Shown in pieces: positions 27,401 through 42,400 of a DNA stretch of 64,000 nt. This DNA is from Plazaster borealis (Eukaryota; Echinodermata; Asteroidea; Forcipulatida; Labidiasteridae), in NCBI GenBank assembly GCA_021014325.1, contig CM037474.1, positions 19,648,488 through 19,712,487 of the forward strand, given 5' to 3'. Each line of letters opens with the position of its first letter. Position 1 is the stretch's first letter. The translations under genes were made by a program, and so were the position numbers. The notes below the pieces were generated by a model. That model saw nothing but the letters and a program-made list of their open reading frames with translations. It did no database searches and was not told the origin of the DNA.

Positions 27401-30400
27401 ACACATCTTTAATACATCTGAGTGCAAAAGCTTTCCCAGGCAGAACCAGGGCCCAATTTCATAGAGCTGCTTACGAGAGAAAAAGTAGCTAAGCACAACA
27501 ACATTATACTTACCAGAATGAGGTTACCAGCCAAATATTTTGTCACATGTACCATCTGTGACTGGTACCCTGCTCATTCTTGCGTAGCAGAATTTTTTTT
27601 AGCAGCAATTTCTGCATAAGCAGCTCTATGAAATTGGGCCCAGGTTATCAGCCACTCTACGGCATGATGAGATTCCCAGCTTTCACGCCCCGACCGGTCG
27701 CTAGCAACTGGTTTAAATCACTTCAGAAAAATAGTTGTAAAACAAAAAATAAAGATCGCACTGCCAAACGGTTTTCAGCAACTGTGTTTTTGAGGGGGGG
27801 GGGGTTGCCATTTGCAAAAAAACAAGTAAACAATTAATGTGTCCATATGATCAATTTATCACCAATGCATAAAAGGGTTAAGAGGGTCCTCAAAAGTTTG
27901 TAATTTGTTTTTAAGGTTGCACAGAGGGTACTACTTTTTAAGGACTACCCCACCGGAGGTAATATTGATCAATCACTTGTGTACAGCAGTATCACTGCAC
28001 ATAATAGAATGTTAATAATAAACCCGCCACTGCCCCAACACCCATCAACCTGAATGCCTGTAATATTTTGAAGTATTTTCTTTTTTCAACTTTTGTTTTT
28101 CCTTTGTTGATTCGACTGCAGAAGTATTAACATTTTCAAACATCTTCTCAAATCACGCATGGTCTCTGACCCCTTAATAAGCATTATTGTCAACTAAGCA
28201 GATCTATCAAACTGTGCCTTGATTATAAAGGCCATGTCACATAGAGCAATTTTTACAGGCAGCCAACTTCACTGCATGCAAAACAAGTCCTACGGTGTAG
28301 TACAACAAATATTTATCTAACACTATCTTACTGTCCCCCCAAAAACTGACAAGTAAATGTTTATCTTCATGGAGATTGCCTCAAACTAGCTGCCTGTAGA
28401 TTGCCCCATGTGACATGGCCCGTATATAAGATGCATCCACAGTCCTAGCACAAACCTCAGAAGATTTATAATCCTGCAATACCAAATTTTCAAAGCCTAC
28501 CAACCTTCTTCTCCTTGTTCCTCTTCTCCAGTTTGTCGTTGAGTCCCTGTAGCTTATCGGTGTATTCCTTCAAGACGGCTCGCTTCTCGTTCAGTTTAGT
28601 CATCTGCTCACCTAGCTTAGATTCTGCTTCTTTCAGACGAGCTTTCTTGGGGGCTACAATCTGAAGAGAAGGGAAAAATTTAAAACTTCATTTTCCGCTA
28701 CTGTTAAATAAATCTACACATAAGACAGAAATGTTAAAACTTTGACGATTGTGACTCATGAAGGTTACCTTTGGTTTTTGCAGACACAGGACTTCATGGA
28801 TAATCAGGGAATACTTGTTGAAACAAACGATCGATCAATCAAAAGTTTATGAGGTGCCGATCCAACGGTCGCTGATCATAGCACCGTAAAGTAAGCTCTT
28901 GAAAAATGGTAGGATTTAAGCAAAATTTTGAAAATGGCTTCTGATGGAGATTGTCTGATGTTCTGAGGAAGATGATTCCACTTCATATGTGCAGCAATAG
29001 AAAAGGCACGTTCCCCCAAACTGTTTGCTTCAGAGTTACACCAGCAATTTCTTTTAAAAAAACAATTTGTGTTGTGCTTCTGCCAACAATAACATTAGCA
29101 TGATGTTGTACAACAATCAGGGAGATGTTTATAATTACATTCAACATAACAGGGAAGTTTCCACAATCAGGAAGATTTTCAAATTTGTTCATCAGAACAT
29201 GGACAGACTTGTTAATTTTCAGGGAACTTTCTGCAGAATCAGGGAGAGTTGGCAGCTCTGTGCTTATTATCCGTAAATATTTTTCTTTCGGTTAACCAAT
29301 ATGAAATGTTACCTTTGCAATTCTATCATACACCTCGATGGCTCTGACCCAGCTGCATAGCCCCTCACAGGCTGAGGAGACCTTGCGGATAGTCGTAGGA
29401 TCAAAGTCAGGATTAGGGATGTAGTTATCTCGGATCTTCTTCATCAGCTGCCCTGGGATGTTATCCTTGTCGTACTCCTTTAGAGATTCCAAGAACTTCA
29501 AGTCTCCAAGCATCTGATATGAAATGCACAAAAAGATAAAAGATTGAGATTCAAAGCCCTGATTTTTGAAGATGGATATATCATTGAGGTATTTTGGTGT
29601 TACTGTAAACCTCACTAGATATATTGAAATGGTTTTTTTCTGAAATGAATGGATTAGAGGTTATTCAAACATAGAAGTTGAGTTTTGCTGAATGGTTCAA
29701 AGTAAGATGCTAGAAATCCTTGAGTAAAAGTAAATAGGTAGGTTGTTTGGGAGAATAAAGTGGCATTCGCTGAAAACAACACAAAAGAATAATGCATTAC
29801 TTTGCACCATAGTATCTCTGATTTTAGGAAGGCTCATCCCGAGGAAGAACACCTAAAGTTGCTGTCATCAAAAACATGATTGTCTCACGAAGATGTTATA
29901 GCCAGTAGCCTCAAGAACAGCTTTTAAAGTATACACATATATATTTCTGGTTTATAATTATTACATTAAAAATTTAAACAGGTGGCCCAAAAGTCAAAAT
30001 GGCTTCAACGAACATAATATACAAAAAAGAAATTCCATTAGAATATTAAAAATGTTACAGATAACAAATTGCAACCAACATAAGAGCCGAGTGGCAATCG
30101 GCAAATCGCAGCAAATTGAAAAAAGTTAAGAATAGAACATTTAAAACAGGGAGTGACCATTACGGTCAATGTTACAAACCACTACCATGTCCCACATTGG
30201 CAAAATGTGTGGATGATTTTGTATCATTAGTTTTCGGGAGGTTTGTTTGAAAGGGAAAAATGTAAATCAATGCTTCATTGTCCATTTACAGGTAATAAAT
30301 GTAAATGCAGTCAAATAATTGTTTAATCTGAAACAATACCTTTCTGGCGGCAGGCCAATATTCCTCGTAGACTTTCCCTTGGTCACTTGTCTTCTTCTCT

Positions 30401-33400
30401 GGTTTGATATTCTGAGAGAAATAAAAATAAAGTTAACTTTCACAAAAACACCATTGTCATATTTTTTTGTACCAGCACAATTCACACATGTTTCTCACAA
30501 TACAACGATATGGCACAAATGAAATGATGTGTATACACAATTTTTTGTTTAAAAACAAAAAAATTGTCCGGACACATCATTCATTCAATTTGTTGCTGAT
30601 CCGATTAGCTAATCCAATATGTTGCTAACAATTGGCAAACCTTTACTTATTAAAAAAAGTACAGGTTTGCCAATTTTCAGCAACAAATTGGATTAGTTTC
30701 GATCTGAAAGCTCACTGATTAGGGCTAGATGACTCAATCCGGAGGTCACAGATTCAAATCCTGCCCTCGTCAATTATTCTTTGTTTAACCCAAAATTGAG
30801 TATGAAATTCACACTAATACTGTCAAAACTGCTGCGATATAAGTAAGCCTTATATGAGCATGCACAAAATACCAAACAAAACATAAGGTGCTTTTGGCGT
30901 TTTCACAAAATTGTGACCACTGAATTTGCAGTTGGTTGTACAGTGTTTTTAAAAGTAGACGATGGAAATTATTTTTTTCTCTTCTCCAAAACAATAATAA
31001 ACTTTCCCTTTTATTGAAATTATTTGTAAGTATAATTCCTCAAGGTAGGCCGTATCCAAATTGGTGGCTATGGCTACAGCTCCGACTATTGCTAAGGGTG
31101 TTTCTAAGGACTTGCTATACTTCAACAAATGATGACGCGGCGATCCAGCCGTAGCCGTAGCTGAAGCCACCAATTCAGACACAGCCGTACCTTCATAATA
31201 CAGATGGCCTCCATGACGAGCTTGACTCCTTGGGGTGGATTCTGCATGGTCTTGATGATAGTAATATCCTGTTGCTTCAGTGTGTCTAGAGCTTTGATGG
31301 CTGCGTTCAGCGCAGGCATCGCAATCTCAAGATTCTTCTCACAGTCAGCCTGGTAAAAAACAAATCACAGGAGAAAAAAAGAAATGCTTGAGCAAAGATT
31401 ATAAAGACAGAGTACAGGATTGGTGATTAATATCGGAAAAATTTACAATTTTAATCTGAAAGCTCAGACTGAAATGAATCTTGTGATATGCGTACTGGGT
31501 TATTTTATGTGCATTACACAACACTCAGGGCCTACGGCTTAACCTCTAAATTGGAGGATGAAGCAGTTTTGGTTAAGTGAAACAACTGGGACTTTAACCC
31601 AAACTCTGGCAACACCAGGACCCAATCTCATTGCTCTGCTTACCGTGCTTACGGCCCACAGAACTATGCCCTTTACAGGGCGCAGTAGGCGCAAAATTCC
31701 ACAATAAGCAGAGCCATGAAATTGGACCCAGAGCAGAACTTAAGTCAGAAGCACTAGATCAATCGGACATGACACTCTATTTTTTGATAAGTAACAACTG
31801 AGGCGCAAAAATGTAATGTCTATCATTGTTTATTTGAAATTTCTGAATTCTTCTCTTGAAACTTAGGCCGATACATATTGACAGCTACAGCTATGGCTAC
31901 GACTGCTATACTACAACACATGATGACGTCGAAATCCTAGTTCATGGATGGGACATTAGGCCATTGTACTAGGATTGGTAGTAAACGTCAAAAGAACCCA
32001 GAACACTGTGGAAGAGTACAGGTTAACCCTGGTGTTTCTGGTTCACATAGCAAGCATCCAAGTTTGAAGGTTTCCTCAGGCTTGTAAGCTACAGTGATTA
32101 AGTTCACTTATGAGGCATCCTTGGTTTCATTACCAGAAATATACTGTGGTAATAATAATATTAATGATAAATATTCGGACACAGCCATATATAATATATA
32201 AAATGTAGCCCGCTGCAGCTGCCACTGATGCACCCTCACACGCTCCTACACTGCACTGATTTGACCTGATTACCTTGATAGCCAGAGCCTCCTCTGCAGC
32301 TGCATTAGCAATGGCTTCATCAACAGCGACTACTTTCCTCTTCTCATCAACCTCCGAGGTTTCCTTCTTGATTATCTCAATCAGTTCTTGAGTCTCCTTA
32401 CGGGTCTGAATCAGCTGAGGCTGAAGGGCTGTCAGTTCCTCTTGCATTACAGAGATCTGTCAGTGTCAATAACAACAGAAAACCATCCAATAATGTATTC
32501 ATTTCTTGCTTAAAGGCACTGTACACGTTTGGTAATTGTCAAAGACCAGTGTTCTCACTTGGTGTATCCCAACATATGCATAAAATAACAAGCCTGTGGA
32601 AATTTGGGCTCAATTGGTCATCGAAGTTGCAAGAAAATGATGAAAGAAAATACACCCTTGTTGTACAAATTTGTGTGCTTTCAGATAGGAATAAAAACTC
32701 CTTGCAAGAAGTTTTTATTATTTTAGTGAGAAATTACCTCTTTCTCAAAAACTACGTTACTTAAGAGGGAGTCGTTTCTCACAATGTTTTATACTATCAA
32801 CAGCTCTCTGTTGCTCGTTACCAAGTCAGTTTTTATGCTAATATATATTTTGAGTAATTACCGAACGTGAACAGTGCCTTTAAAGACCAAAGTATTTGCC
32901 AATGTACAATTGATACCCAGGGCAGGTATTAGTGTTTTAAACATGTTGAGGAATGCAGATGTTTTGTCTTTTCCTACAATGTTTTATACTATCAACAGCT
33001 CTCCGTTGCTTGTTACCGAGTAAGTTTTTATGCTAATATTTGTTTTGAGTCATTACCAAACGTGTACGATACCTTTAAGCCTTTAATTATAATAATAATA
33101 TGAACTTCTTATACAGCACTTTATCACACTGGGGACCGATTTCATAAAGCTGCTTAAGCACAAACAGTAGCTAAGCACAACAAAATTATGCTTACCAGAA
33201 TAAGGTTAACAGCCAAACTACCATGCCACATGTACAATTTGTGACTGGCATCCTGCTTACTTCCACTTAGCATAACATTGTTATGCAATATTTTCTGCTT
33301 AAGCAGCTCTATGAAATTGGGCCCTGGTGGATGCTCAACGCACTTCAAAAAGTGATACAAAAGGGGAAGGGTTAGATCGGATAAAATTAAATGTACTTTA

Positions 33401-36400
33401 AATATTGCAGGTTCAAAAAGATTTTGTCATAAATGTTGGCAAAGTGAGGCCTACGGAGCAATGGGCCATTTTACATGCATGTTACAGCTCTTCCATCTCT
33501 CCCTAACACCAGCAAGCCATCAACTTTTTACCTTGACCACTTCAACTAATCTTAGAGCGGCCAAAGTCAAGATCGTCCTAACACAAGCAAGGTGTCAATA
33601 AAACTGATTGAATGACAAGGCAGCCTTCACACTTCTACCTGAACCCAACACCCAGTCCAACTTTTGACCCTAACCTCTTCTCATACTTGCATGGTCCCTG
33701 CATACACTCATTTTTCATTGTTCTCTCTAGTTACCCTCATGTCATCATCATTTGTGTACGTTGCTGTTCTGTATGTTTTAGGGCTGGGCCTATATTTGTT
33801 GCTTTGTTGTTTTCGTTTTGGTTTAATAGTTCTTGTACTGTATTTTTTGTTCCTGTATTGTTGAGGTCGAATAAATAATAATAATAATAATAGTTATACA
33901 CAACATTTATTAGGCGCTTAATACGGATGTTTCTAAGCGCACCATTGTCTGACTACAAATTTTTTCCTGCAAGGTATGCGGAGCTACGTTTGAAGTATGA
34001 GGCCTATTCATTTATAGCACCATGCAATGGTTTACAAGGTGATGTGGCGCAATATATGCTGCCGATCAAACCAAGAACATCGGGGCAAACCCCTTCTCTT
34101 TACGATAAGTGCACTGGGTTCTTTTACGTGCATTACACAACACACAGGACCAACGGCTTTACGTCCCACCCGAAGGACAAAGCAATAATGTTTAAGTGTC
34201 TTGCTTAAGGACACAAGTGTCACGACTGGGACTCGAACCCACGCTCTGCTGAACAGAAACACCAGAGCTTGAGTCCGGTGCTCTTATCCGCTCTAACCAC
34301 TCTAACTGACCTGAGAGGAAGCGAAGTCTAGTTTCTCCAGTCCCACCACGTATCGATTCCTCAGAGTCATAATCTCCATGCGTTTTCTATTCAACAGATT
34401 CTTAAAGGTTTTAATCAGTTCTAGGTAGGAGGTAGGAGTCACATAGTTCCTTCTCCTCAGTGCTGAGAAGAACCTGAAAGACAGAGAGAGAGAGAAAATG
34501 GATTGCTTAAAGGAAATGTAAATCATTGGTTTTTGGAAGAGAATTAATAGTTCCCATCTTCTAGTTTCCAATGAACACACCATGTGAAGAAATGGTTATG
34601 TTTTGTCAGGAATTTTGTGCACAGTCATATCAGGCTTATTTCTATTGTGGCAATCAAAATAGGCAATACTGATTTAAGGGGGGGTCTTGAAATAATATTG
34701 TCTGACTTTGACTGTACTTCAAATGGAGGTATTTCTCTGGAGGATTGGTTCCGGTATTTATTTTATGATCAATGAGTTTTGATATTGAAATAATTTTTTC
34801 TTTAAAATCTGACTAATCTTGTTATAATTACTACTTTGGTCCTTTGTCTTTAAAAAGTAGGAAAGGCAATAGTTTATGGCAATAAATATGTATTTAAACT
34901 AAATTTTTCCCTCTACTTTGCAAGCACAACATCCTGAAGGATTTGAAAGTTTCATAAAAGACCATGGTTTTGTTCAGGGGCTAATTTCTATAGTTTTACT
35001 GTACATAAAGTGAAAGGTAATCTTACAACCACTCAATGTGTTTTACACACTTTGTGAGGCCTTAATAAAAGTCACTATTGACCCAACTCACATGACGTCA
35101 TCATCTGCATCATTTTAAGAGTCAATGTCCGTGTTTGTTATACAGTCTAGTGTGCATTTTAGGCAATGCAGCATTTACATGCGTACCAAAAGTTTGACGT
35201 GCAATTTGATGTACAATTCCAAAATGGCGAGTGTGGCAAACAGAAGCTGCGTGTGAGGCTGGTGCCAGGGGTCAATATAAATGGTTATTTATTAGTATTT
35301 ATTTGTTATGGTCATGACCAGAAACATATTGGTTCTGCAGTAACTAGCTATTGTATTAGTATTTACTCTGTCAACATCCCATATCTGCCCAAGTACGGAA
35401 TTCCCTATAGAACACTGTTAGTGCCTAAATACAGGAAAACCTGCAGATGTACAAGTAGTTAGTGTCTTTTCTGTACTCTCACTACAAGTGGTGTACTAGT
35501 GATTTGAGACGGAAAACATGGCAAAATATATATCACATTAAAGGGAATGAAGTGCTCTTTCTACAATCCCGGCCATATCTCGTTGGGTCCCCCTGCCCCC
35601 TTTCAATGTTGAATCATATTGTTGCACGGTCTTCTGCATTCCAGTCAACATTGAGCAGGGGGGACGGGGGACGGGGGAGAGAATGTTTATTGTCAGACAG
35701 GGAATGGTTATTATAACGTTAGGAACGGGTGGCCCAAGCATTTTGGCCGGGATTGTAGCAGTATACAGTTTGTTGGGGTATGTTTATTTGCGAGGCAGTA
35801 AATAACGAATGATAATTGTAATGCAGCAATAAGTGTTACATGGGCAGAAACAGTGTTTATGTACTGTGACCAGTCAGGCCGATATGGCATATTCATATTG
35901 CAAGAATGCCATCATGGAAACATTAATATTTGGAATACATAGGATATTTGTTTGTACTTACAGATCCGACATTGCTCTGACGCCTTCATGGAAGTGTTTA
36001 CACATGACCACTGTCTCTGCTCGTACCTGGTCAGACATCTCGACATCATCCAGGAACTTGTGAGCAACCATCTCTAGGGCATCTTCTGGCCACGCCTAGC
36101 AACGAGAGAAACCCAAAGACAACAAAACATTACATCATCCCCTTCTGTTTCGTCACCTTGGGAGTCAATCTTCTGTGCTGTACATGTTGCAGGGAGTTTT
36201 TCTAATCAGTAAAAGGCTAAAAAACCTTTGGAAAATTCCACTGGAATACATTGGTGTTATTTTTCTGACACCAAGAAGGATGGATAAACCTATTCTTGAT
36301 GGATATTCTTGTTTTAATAATCAACTTGTTTTATGCATTTTTAAAGATTTTTATCCTCTTGTGATGTGGCTTTTGGGTTGTTTTTGTCTATAATGGCATT

Positions 36401-39400
36401 TGGAAAACAACTAGACAGTAAGACAAGTTCTCAAAGAACAAAATCTACCTAGCAAGTAGATATACACATGGTGATACCGCAAACCAAATATATATTGATA
36501 CCTCACCATGCAATGCCTCAAATCCCATATAACTAGACAGTCATTTAGTTTACTTTTTTGTAATCCTTGAGGTGTGCCATTGTCTTGTCTTTGGAATGTA
36601 GTGTGTAATCTGCTGTTTATATTTTTATATCTCTTGCCTTTTGTATATTATGTATATTTTGATGAAATTGTGAAATTAATAAATGAAATGAAATTAAATG
36701 AAATAAACAAAAGATAAATTTAAAACAAATGTGACAGCGACATTTTTCAGCAGTGTACCACATTCTCTCCTACCTTAAACCAGTCGATTGTACAGCAGTT
36801 AATGAGTGATGGAAACATACGAATGCGATTCCTGAATGCATCCCCAATGGGGCTGAAGGCGAGGACCATGTGAAGGTTACGTCGTACTCTCTCAACAAAC
36901 TTATTGTACATGTTGAGTGGAGTCATCTCAACCTTGGCGTTCTCAGAGATGGCAAGCTGTTGCATCTGTAAGATAACGGAATGAGATCCAACATTGTAAC
37001 CAGGGCAAAATTTCATAAAGCCTGTAAGCACACAAACTTGCTAAGCACAGAAAAATCTTGCTTAGCAGAGACAGATTACCTGCCGACATTCCTAAAAGTT
37101 AACATTGTTGCGACTGGTGCCCCTGTGGCAGGAGATTCTGTCCCCCCGGAGATTCTGTCCCCCCCCATAGGGCGAACTGTGTACAAAATTCTTTTGATAG
37201 CGCCCTCTTTTGAATCATCCTCCTCCAGCCCATGTTAATTTCCCGTATGAGGACAGAATCTCCGGGGGGACAGATTTCCCTGGGACACCCCAACTTTTTT
37301 TTGCTTAGCAAAAAAAAATTCCAAGCAGAATTTTCTGCTAAACAGCTTTATGAAGTTGGGCCCAGGAAAAATGGCTGAACAAATCAGCTTAAAGATGGGA
37401 AAAGCTCATAAGAATACAAATATCTGGAAGTTAACAGGTCCTCTAAAAATGTTCTCAGCATCTCTTCCTTCTAGACAGAAAAACCTTCAGAAATTGTGGA
37501 AAATTGTGGTGAAAAAGCTTACCTTCTCGATGATTTCCAGTCTTTCTTCATTCTCAAAGAGGTTTGGAATGTCTCCGGTATTCAGAATCATGTTGATATC
37601 CTCAAGGAAAGATTCATCCTAAAAAAGCAAACACAAAAATCAACATACAAAAATAAGTTGTCCGTTTCAATTGGGATCACAGATAATTAGACAAACAAAA
37701 TCTATGGCACATCAACAGTTTGTCATATTACAATGTAACATGAAGTTAAACTATTCTATTTGCACTCTCACAGCAATTTAGGCAATATAATCAGAGATTA
37801 AAGGTATTATACAGGATTGGCAAGGATACAAAACATCCTTGTTTAATTTTAGTCTGAAAATTGACTGATTATGAAGTTCATACTAGAACCATTTTTTTCT
37901 GTGAAAAAATTTCCCTCTGAAATGAAGTCATATTCAAGAAAACTGTATCTGAAAACTTAAAAAAAACAACCAGTTGATTTCGGTTGATTGAGGACAATGT
38001 GTTTATATGCTAAAAATTGTGCATGGTTTTTCACTATTTTCTTCTGACTCACAAAACGGATTAAGCCCAAATTTTCACAGGTTTGTTATTTCACGTATTG
38101 ATCAAACAAAACATCAACACTGTCTGCGATTATTTTGTCGGCTTTACCAATCCTGTATAATACCTTTAAAGATAAGTATGTCTGCCACGGGGGATTTGAA
38201 CAAAGGTTCACAGGCATAGAGCACAAAAATGTGTAGCCATAAACTCCTTTGACTGCTGTTTGGTTTCCACATGAAAAGTCTTTTCTACGAGTTGTACTAA
38301 TACATTTAAACGTTAATCTTTTACAGATTGAAACAGCAAAGCGTACTTTAATCTGATGGTCCCCAAACAAGAAGACGACCGATGCCCCTTCATCTCCTGC
38401 TTTCCTTAGCAATCTCCTCAGGTCGTCCTTCCAGTCAGCTACTGTGTAATTCTTGGTGATTTCAATGGAGAAGAGATCATAGACGGCGATGAAGGCGGCT
38501 AGCCTTGCTGCACTCTGACGTCCACTGCCTCCGATGCCTAGAAACAATAAGAGGATATATCATCGTCATAAAATGAGGAATACTGAAATAAACACCAAAA
38601 CATCCTATTTCGAAAAGAAGCCTCAAAGCACAATGCGTAAAACTTGAAACTATGTATGGTGGAAACAGATAGTAAAGATAAACTCAACTAAATTGGCAAC
38701 ACAAAGTAAGTTTCCCTTTGAGATTGGTAACTGTACTGGCTGTTAGTGTTAGGACTACCACTAACTTTTTCGCTATTTCATAGAATTGTTCTATTGATCC
38801 TTCTTTTTGCAGTTCTTTTATGCAACTTGATTTCTAGCTTTTGCTATGGGCCACTTTAGGATTCAAACCCACATTCTGTAAATTACAGAACCTGAGTCCA
38901 CCGCCCTAGATCGCTCAGCCACGACACCCTACTGTAACTGGGACTGGTATGAACTTTAAAATCAATTAGCTTTCAAAATAAAACTTATCCATTTTCATTT
39001 TTGATGATTACCAATCTATAGCAACTCTCTGATAAGAACAAATAGGTGAAGTTTTTTCCCCCGATAAACACACTTTCTTGCGCAAATTTTTGTGCTGAAT
39101 ATGACTAGCTCAATGGAGTTTATCTCAGGTCTAAAACAACTTACCCACTAGTAGTGCATGTCCATTGGGTTGCTTGAGGACACGGCTGATTCTAGAGATG
39201 TGTTCAATAGCAAATTGGAACATGACTAGATCCATGGGTGCCTTGCTCATCAGGTTATACTCCTCTAAATACTTCTCTATGGACTGAGACAGGAGAACAG
39301 CAATAAAATGTTGACAATATTTAAAATGGGGTTTACACAAACACACAAGCTACTTCCATAAGTGAAGTAACACAAAATTCACTTAACAATGAAATCAACC

Positions 39401-42400
39401 AAAAGGTACACAAGATATTATCTTCATTCTGAACAGGATATAGTCTGGGTTCTACAACCCTTAAACTGCTGATAAAACATGTCCCTGAATAATGTTCTAC
39501 CCCCCACCCAAAAAGAAAATTATTAAAAGGAAAGTGGGATAAATTGACACAATGCCCAGAAAACAATAGGTTTGGGAGAGGCAGTAAGTTTACTTCAGCA
39601 AACATCTAAATCCACCGATGCCAACATTTGGGAAATCATGGTAAGTGTACTTTATAATGTTGTGAATAAAGAAAGAAATCTGCTCTTGATAAATGGTATA
39701 AGTTAGATTAGGAAGCGGATAAATGTGACGCCCCATGCCAAAACCAGGTGAGATACTCCCTGCAAAAAACCTCAAAACTGGGCTTATTTGCTCATCAAAT
39801 ACAAACAGAACAGAGCAAGAGCTTTCAAATAATGACTAATTAGGCCTGTAGGGTCTTTGGAGTCTTTGTTATTCTTCAAGGTATAGAATGGTTAAGAAAT
39901 CACATCACTTAGACATCATACATAATAATATAATATTGGAGTCTTTGTTATTATTATTATTATTATTATAGGAATGCAACAAATGTGATGCTCCATGCCA
40001 AAAGTAGGCACCTCCTGCAAAAACTCAAAACTGGCTTGACTCAGAGCTTTCAAATAGCACCTAATTAGACTGATTAGGACGTCACATCACATTGATATCA
40101 ACTAGTGTTTCAGTTGTCCTTATTTGTAATGCCATTTCACACTTTCCAAGAGGTGGTTGATTTTGCCGTGGGGGCGTCACAAATGCCTGTAGTTGTCATT
40201 AAAGGGTCTATATACGTTAGGTAATGGCTCTGATAATTAATGGCAATACAAAGTTACTTGGTAAGAAGTACATCAGCGATGGATAGTATAATGCATTTTG
40301 AGAAACTTTTCACTTCAAAGTACTGCGGTTATAGAAAAAGATATCACTTTTTATTCCCAAAAAATTTGAATCCGAGAAGCGTTACTGCAGATTATTCTTC
40401 CTGCGTGGACATAGATTCCAGATTTTCGGCAATATCTCAAAAACGCTACCCCCTTTTGAAATGAAATGTTCACAGCTTAGTTTTATGGTATATATCTACA
40501 ACTTTATAGGATTGAAGCAAACAGAAGGTTCCAATTACCAAACGTATACAACCCCTTTAAGAGATGATTCTTCTTACCTCCCTCAGTGCTTCCATGTCTC
40601 TGATCTCATCGTACAATCTCTCCTCTTCACTTGATGTCAGATAATCACCAAAGAACAGGCTGAGAGGTTTACAAATTGAATATATATAACAATAATAAGG
40701 GAAATCTCAGGAGAATCGCTGAGTACAGCGAAATTTATAACTTACAAATCAGGACAACAGATTTGAGAAGAACTCTATTATCAAATTTTGTTTTGTTGTG
40801 GAGTACCAATTTGTATGTAATAGCACAAACCATGCACATTTTTTTATTATTTTTTTTTAGTTTGGCTTCATTCAGTACAGCCTTAATAGAAAATTTATAC
40901 AGTTTTAATAGTTTTTATATCCTCAAAAGGAATGAAAATAATGCAGTTTCAAAATGGGAATCATCCACACATAATAATAACTAATAATAAGCGCATTTAT
41001 ATAGTGCTTTATACCAGTGTTTAAGAGCGCTTTTTTGTGTGTAAATTTTTGTTACTTAAGGTTTAAAAACCTTCAGTAACAAAAATTTGAGTCTCTAAGA
41101 GAAATTAAAAAACAATTCAATTTGATTGAAGAAGCCGATGCTTCCTGTGAAAAAGAAATGTCAAACTCAAAAACAAAATACATTAAAAGGGTTAAAACCA
41201 CTCAATAAAGGAAGACAAACCATAAGTGCAAAATAAGCAATTAGGTTTTTAGATAAAAAGTGCACAATCTGTGTTAGTAAGAAATAGTCATCAAGGAAAA
41301 GTGAGAGTGTTTTTGGGGAAGAAACAAAAGTGTGAAAAGGGATCACTCTTTTAGAGTAAACAATATTTAAAAGGGTGTGATGTTACGAAATGAAAAAAAT
41401 TGAAAATGTGTAATGATCTCCTCTGTCTAGAAATCGTTGCATCAGTGCAAAAAATACTCCATGTAAAAATGTTGTATCTCGGCGCTAACTTGTTTTGTGT
41501 TTACATCCAGGTTATTTTAAGCGAGATACAATGTTTTGACAATTTCAAACTCGTGGGTAATGAAGTGCTACTATAGGAGATATAACGTTTTTGCACTGAC
41601 ACTACAAATTATAACCACTTTAACTTCCAGGGCGTTACATTTTAAAGGATTTACAGAATCTCACTACAAATGGCAAACTATTTACAGGTTTGAACAAAGT
41701 ATGGTGAAGTAATTCTTCCATTGATTGGATGTTCACATCTTTTAATTGTCAAGGCAAACGGTGATCTTTGATAAAAAGAAAAACATTTCTCACATATCAA
41801 TGGCCTGTATTTAATGTAAAAAGGCAATTTTTCCAAGTTGGATTCAGCTGAGAAACAAAAATGAAAACTTAAACGAGACTGTAAAATGTCTGTGTCACAT
41901 CAAGTTATTAAAAAGAGGAGAGTAAATTAAGAAAATAATGTAGACGGTGCAGGAAGTGAAATTTCCAGTGTTTCTGATATTTGTTGTCATTTAACTAAAA
42001 TCAGTGCTTGCAAATGAAGGAAAATAAATCATTGTGTAAGGTTTTGGTGTAGTATTTCTTTCTGCAACTCATGTGATGAACCGGAATAAAGGTAGAAGTA
42101 CTTTGAATATAAGAACTTATTAGAGGACACTGATTAACAGCAAACAGTTTGAAGATTAAAGTGCACATTAGTAAGTGCAAGAGTTAGGACAGTTAGTAAA
42201 AGATTACGGGAGTCGTTGTCAAACCAACTTGAATTCTGACAGAACCCATGCATATGACCTCACAAGCTCAAACAGTGCCCCCACTGAGGTCAAAGGAAGA
42301 CCTATTGTGAATGCGAGTTGTGGGTGGTGCATACATACACACACGTTTCTGTTGTTTTGACCACAGCGATGGCGACATATGCAAGGGGTCTGTTGAGACC

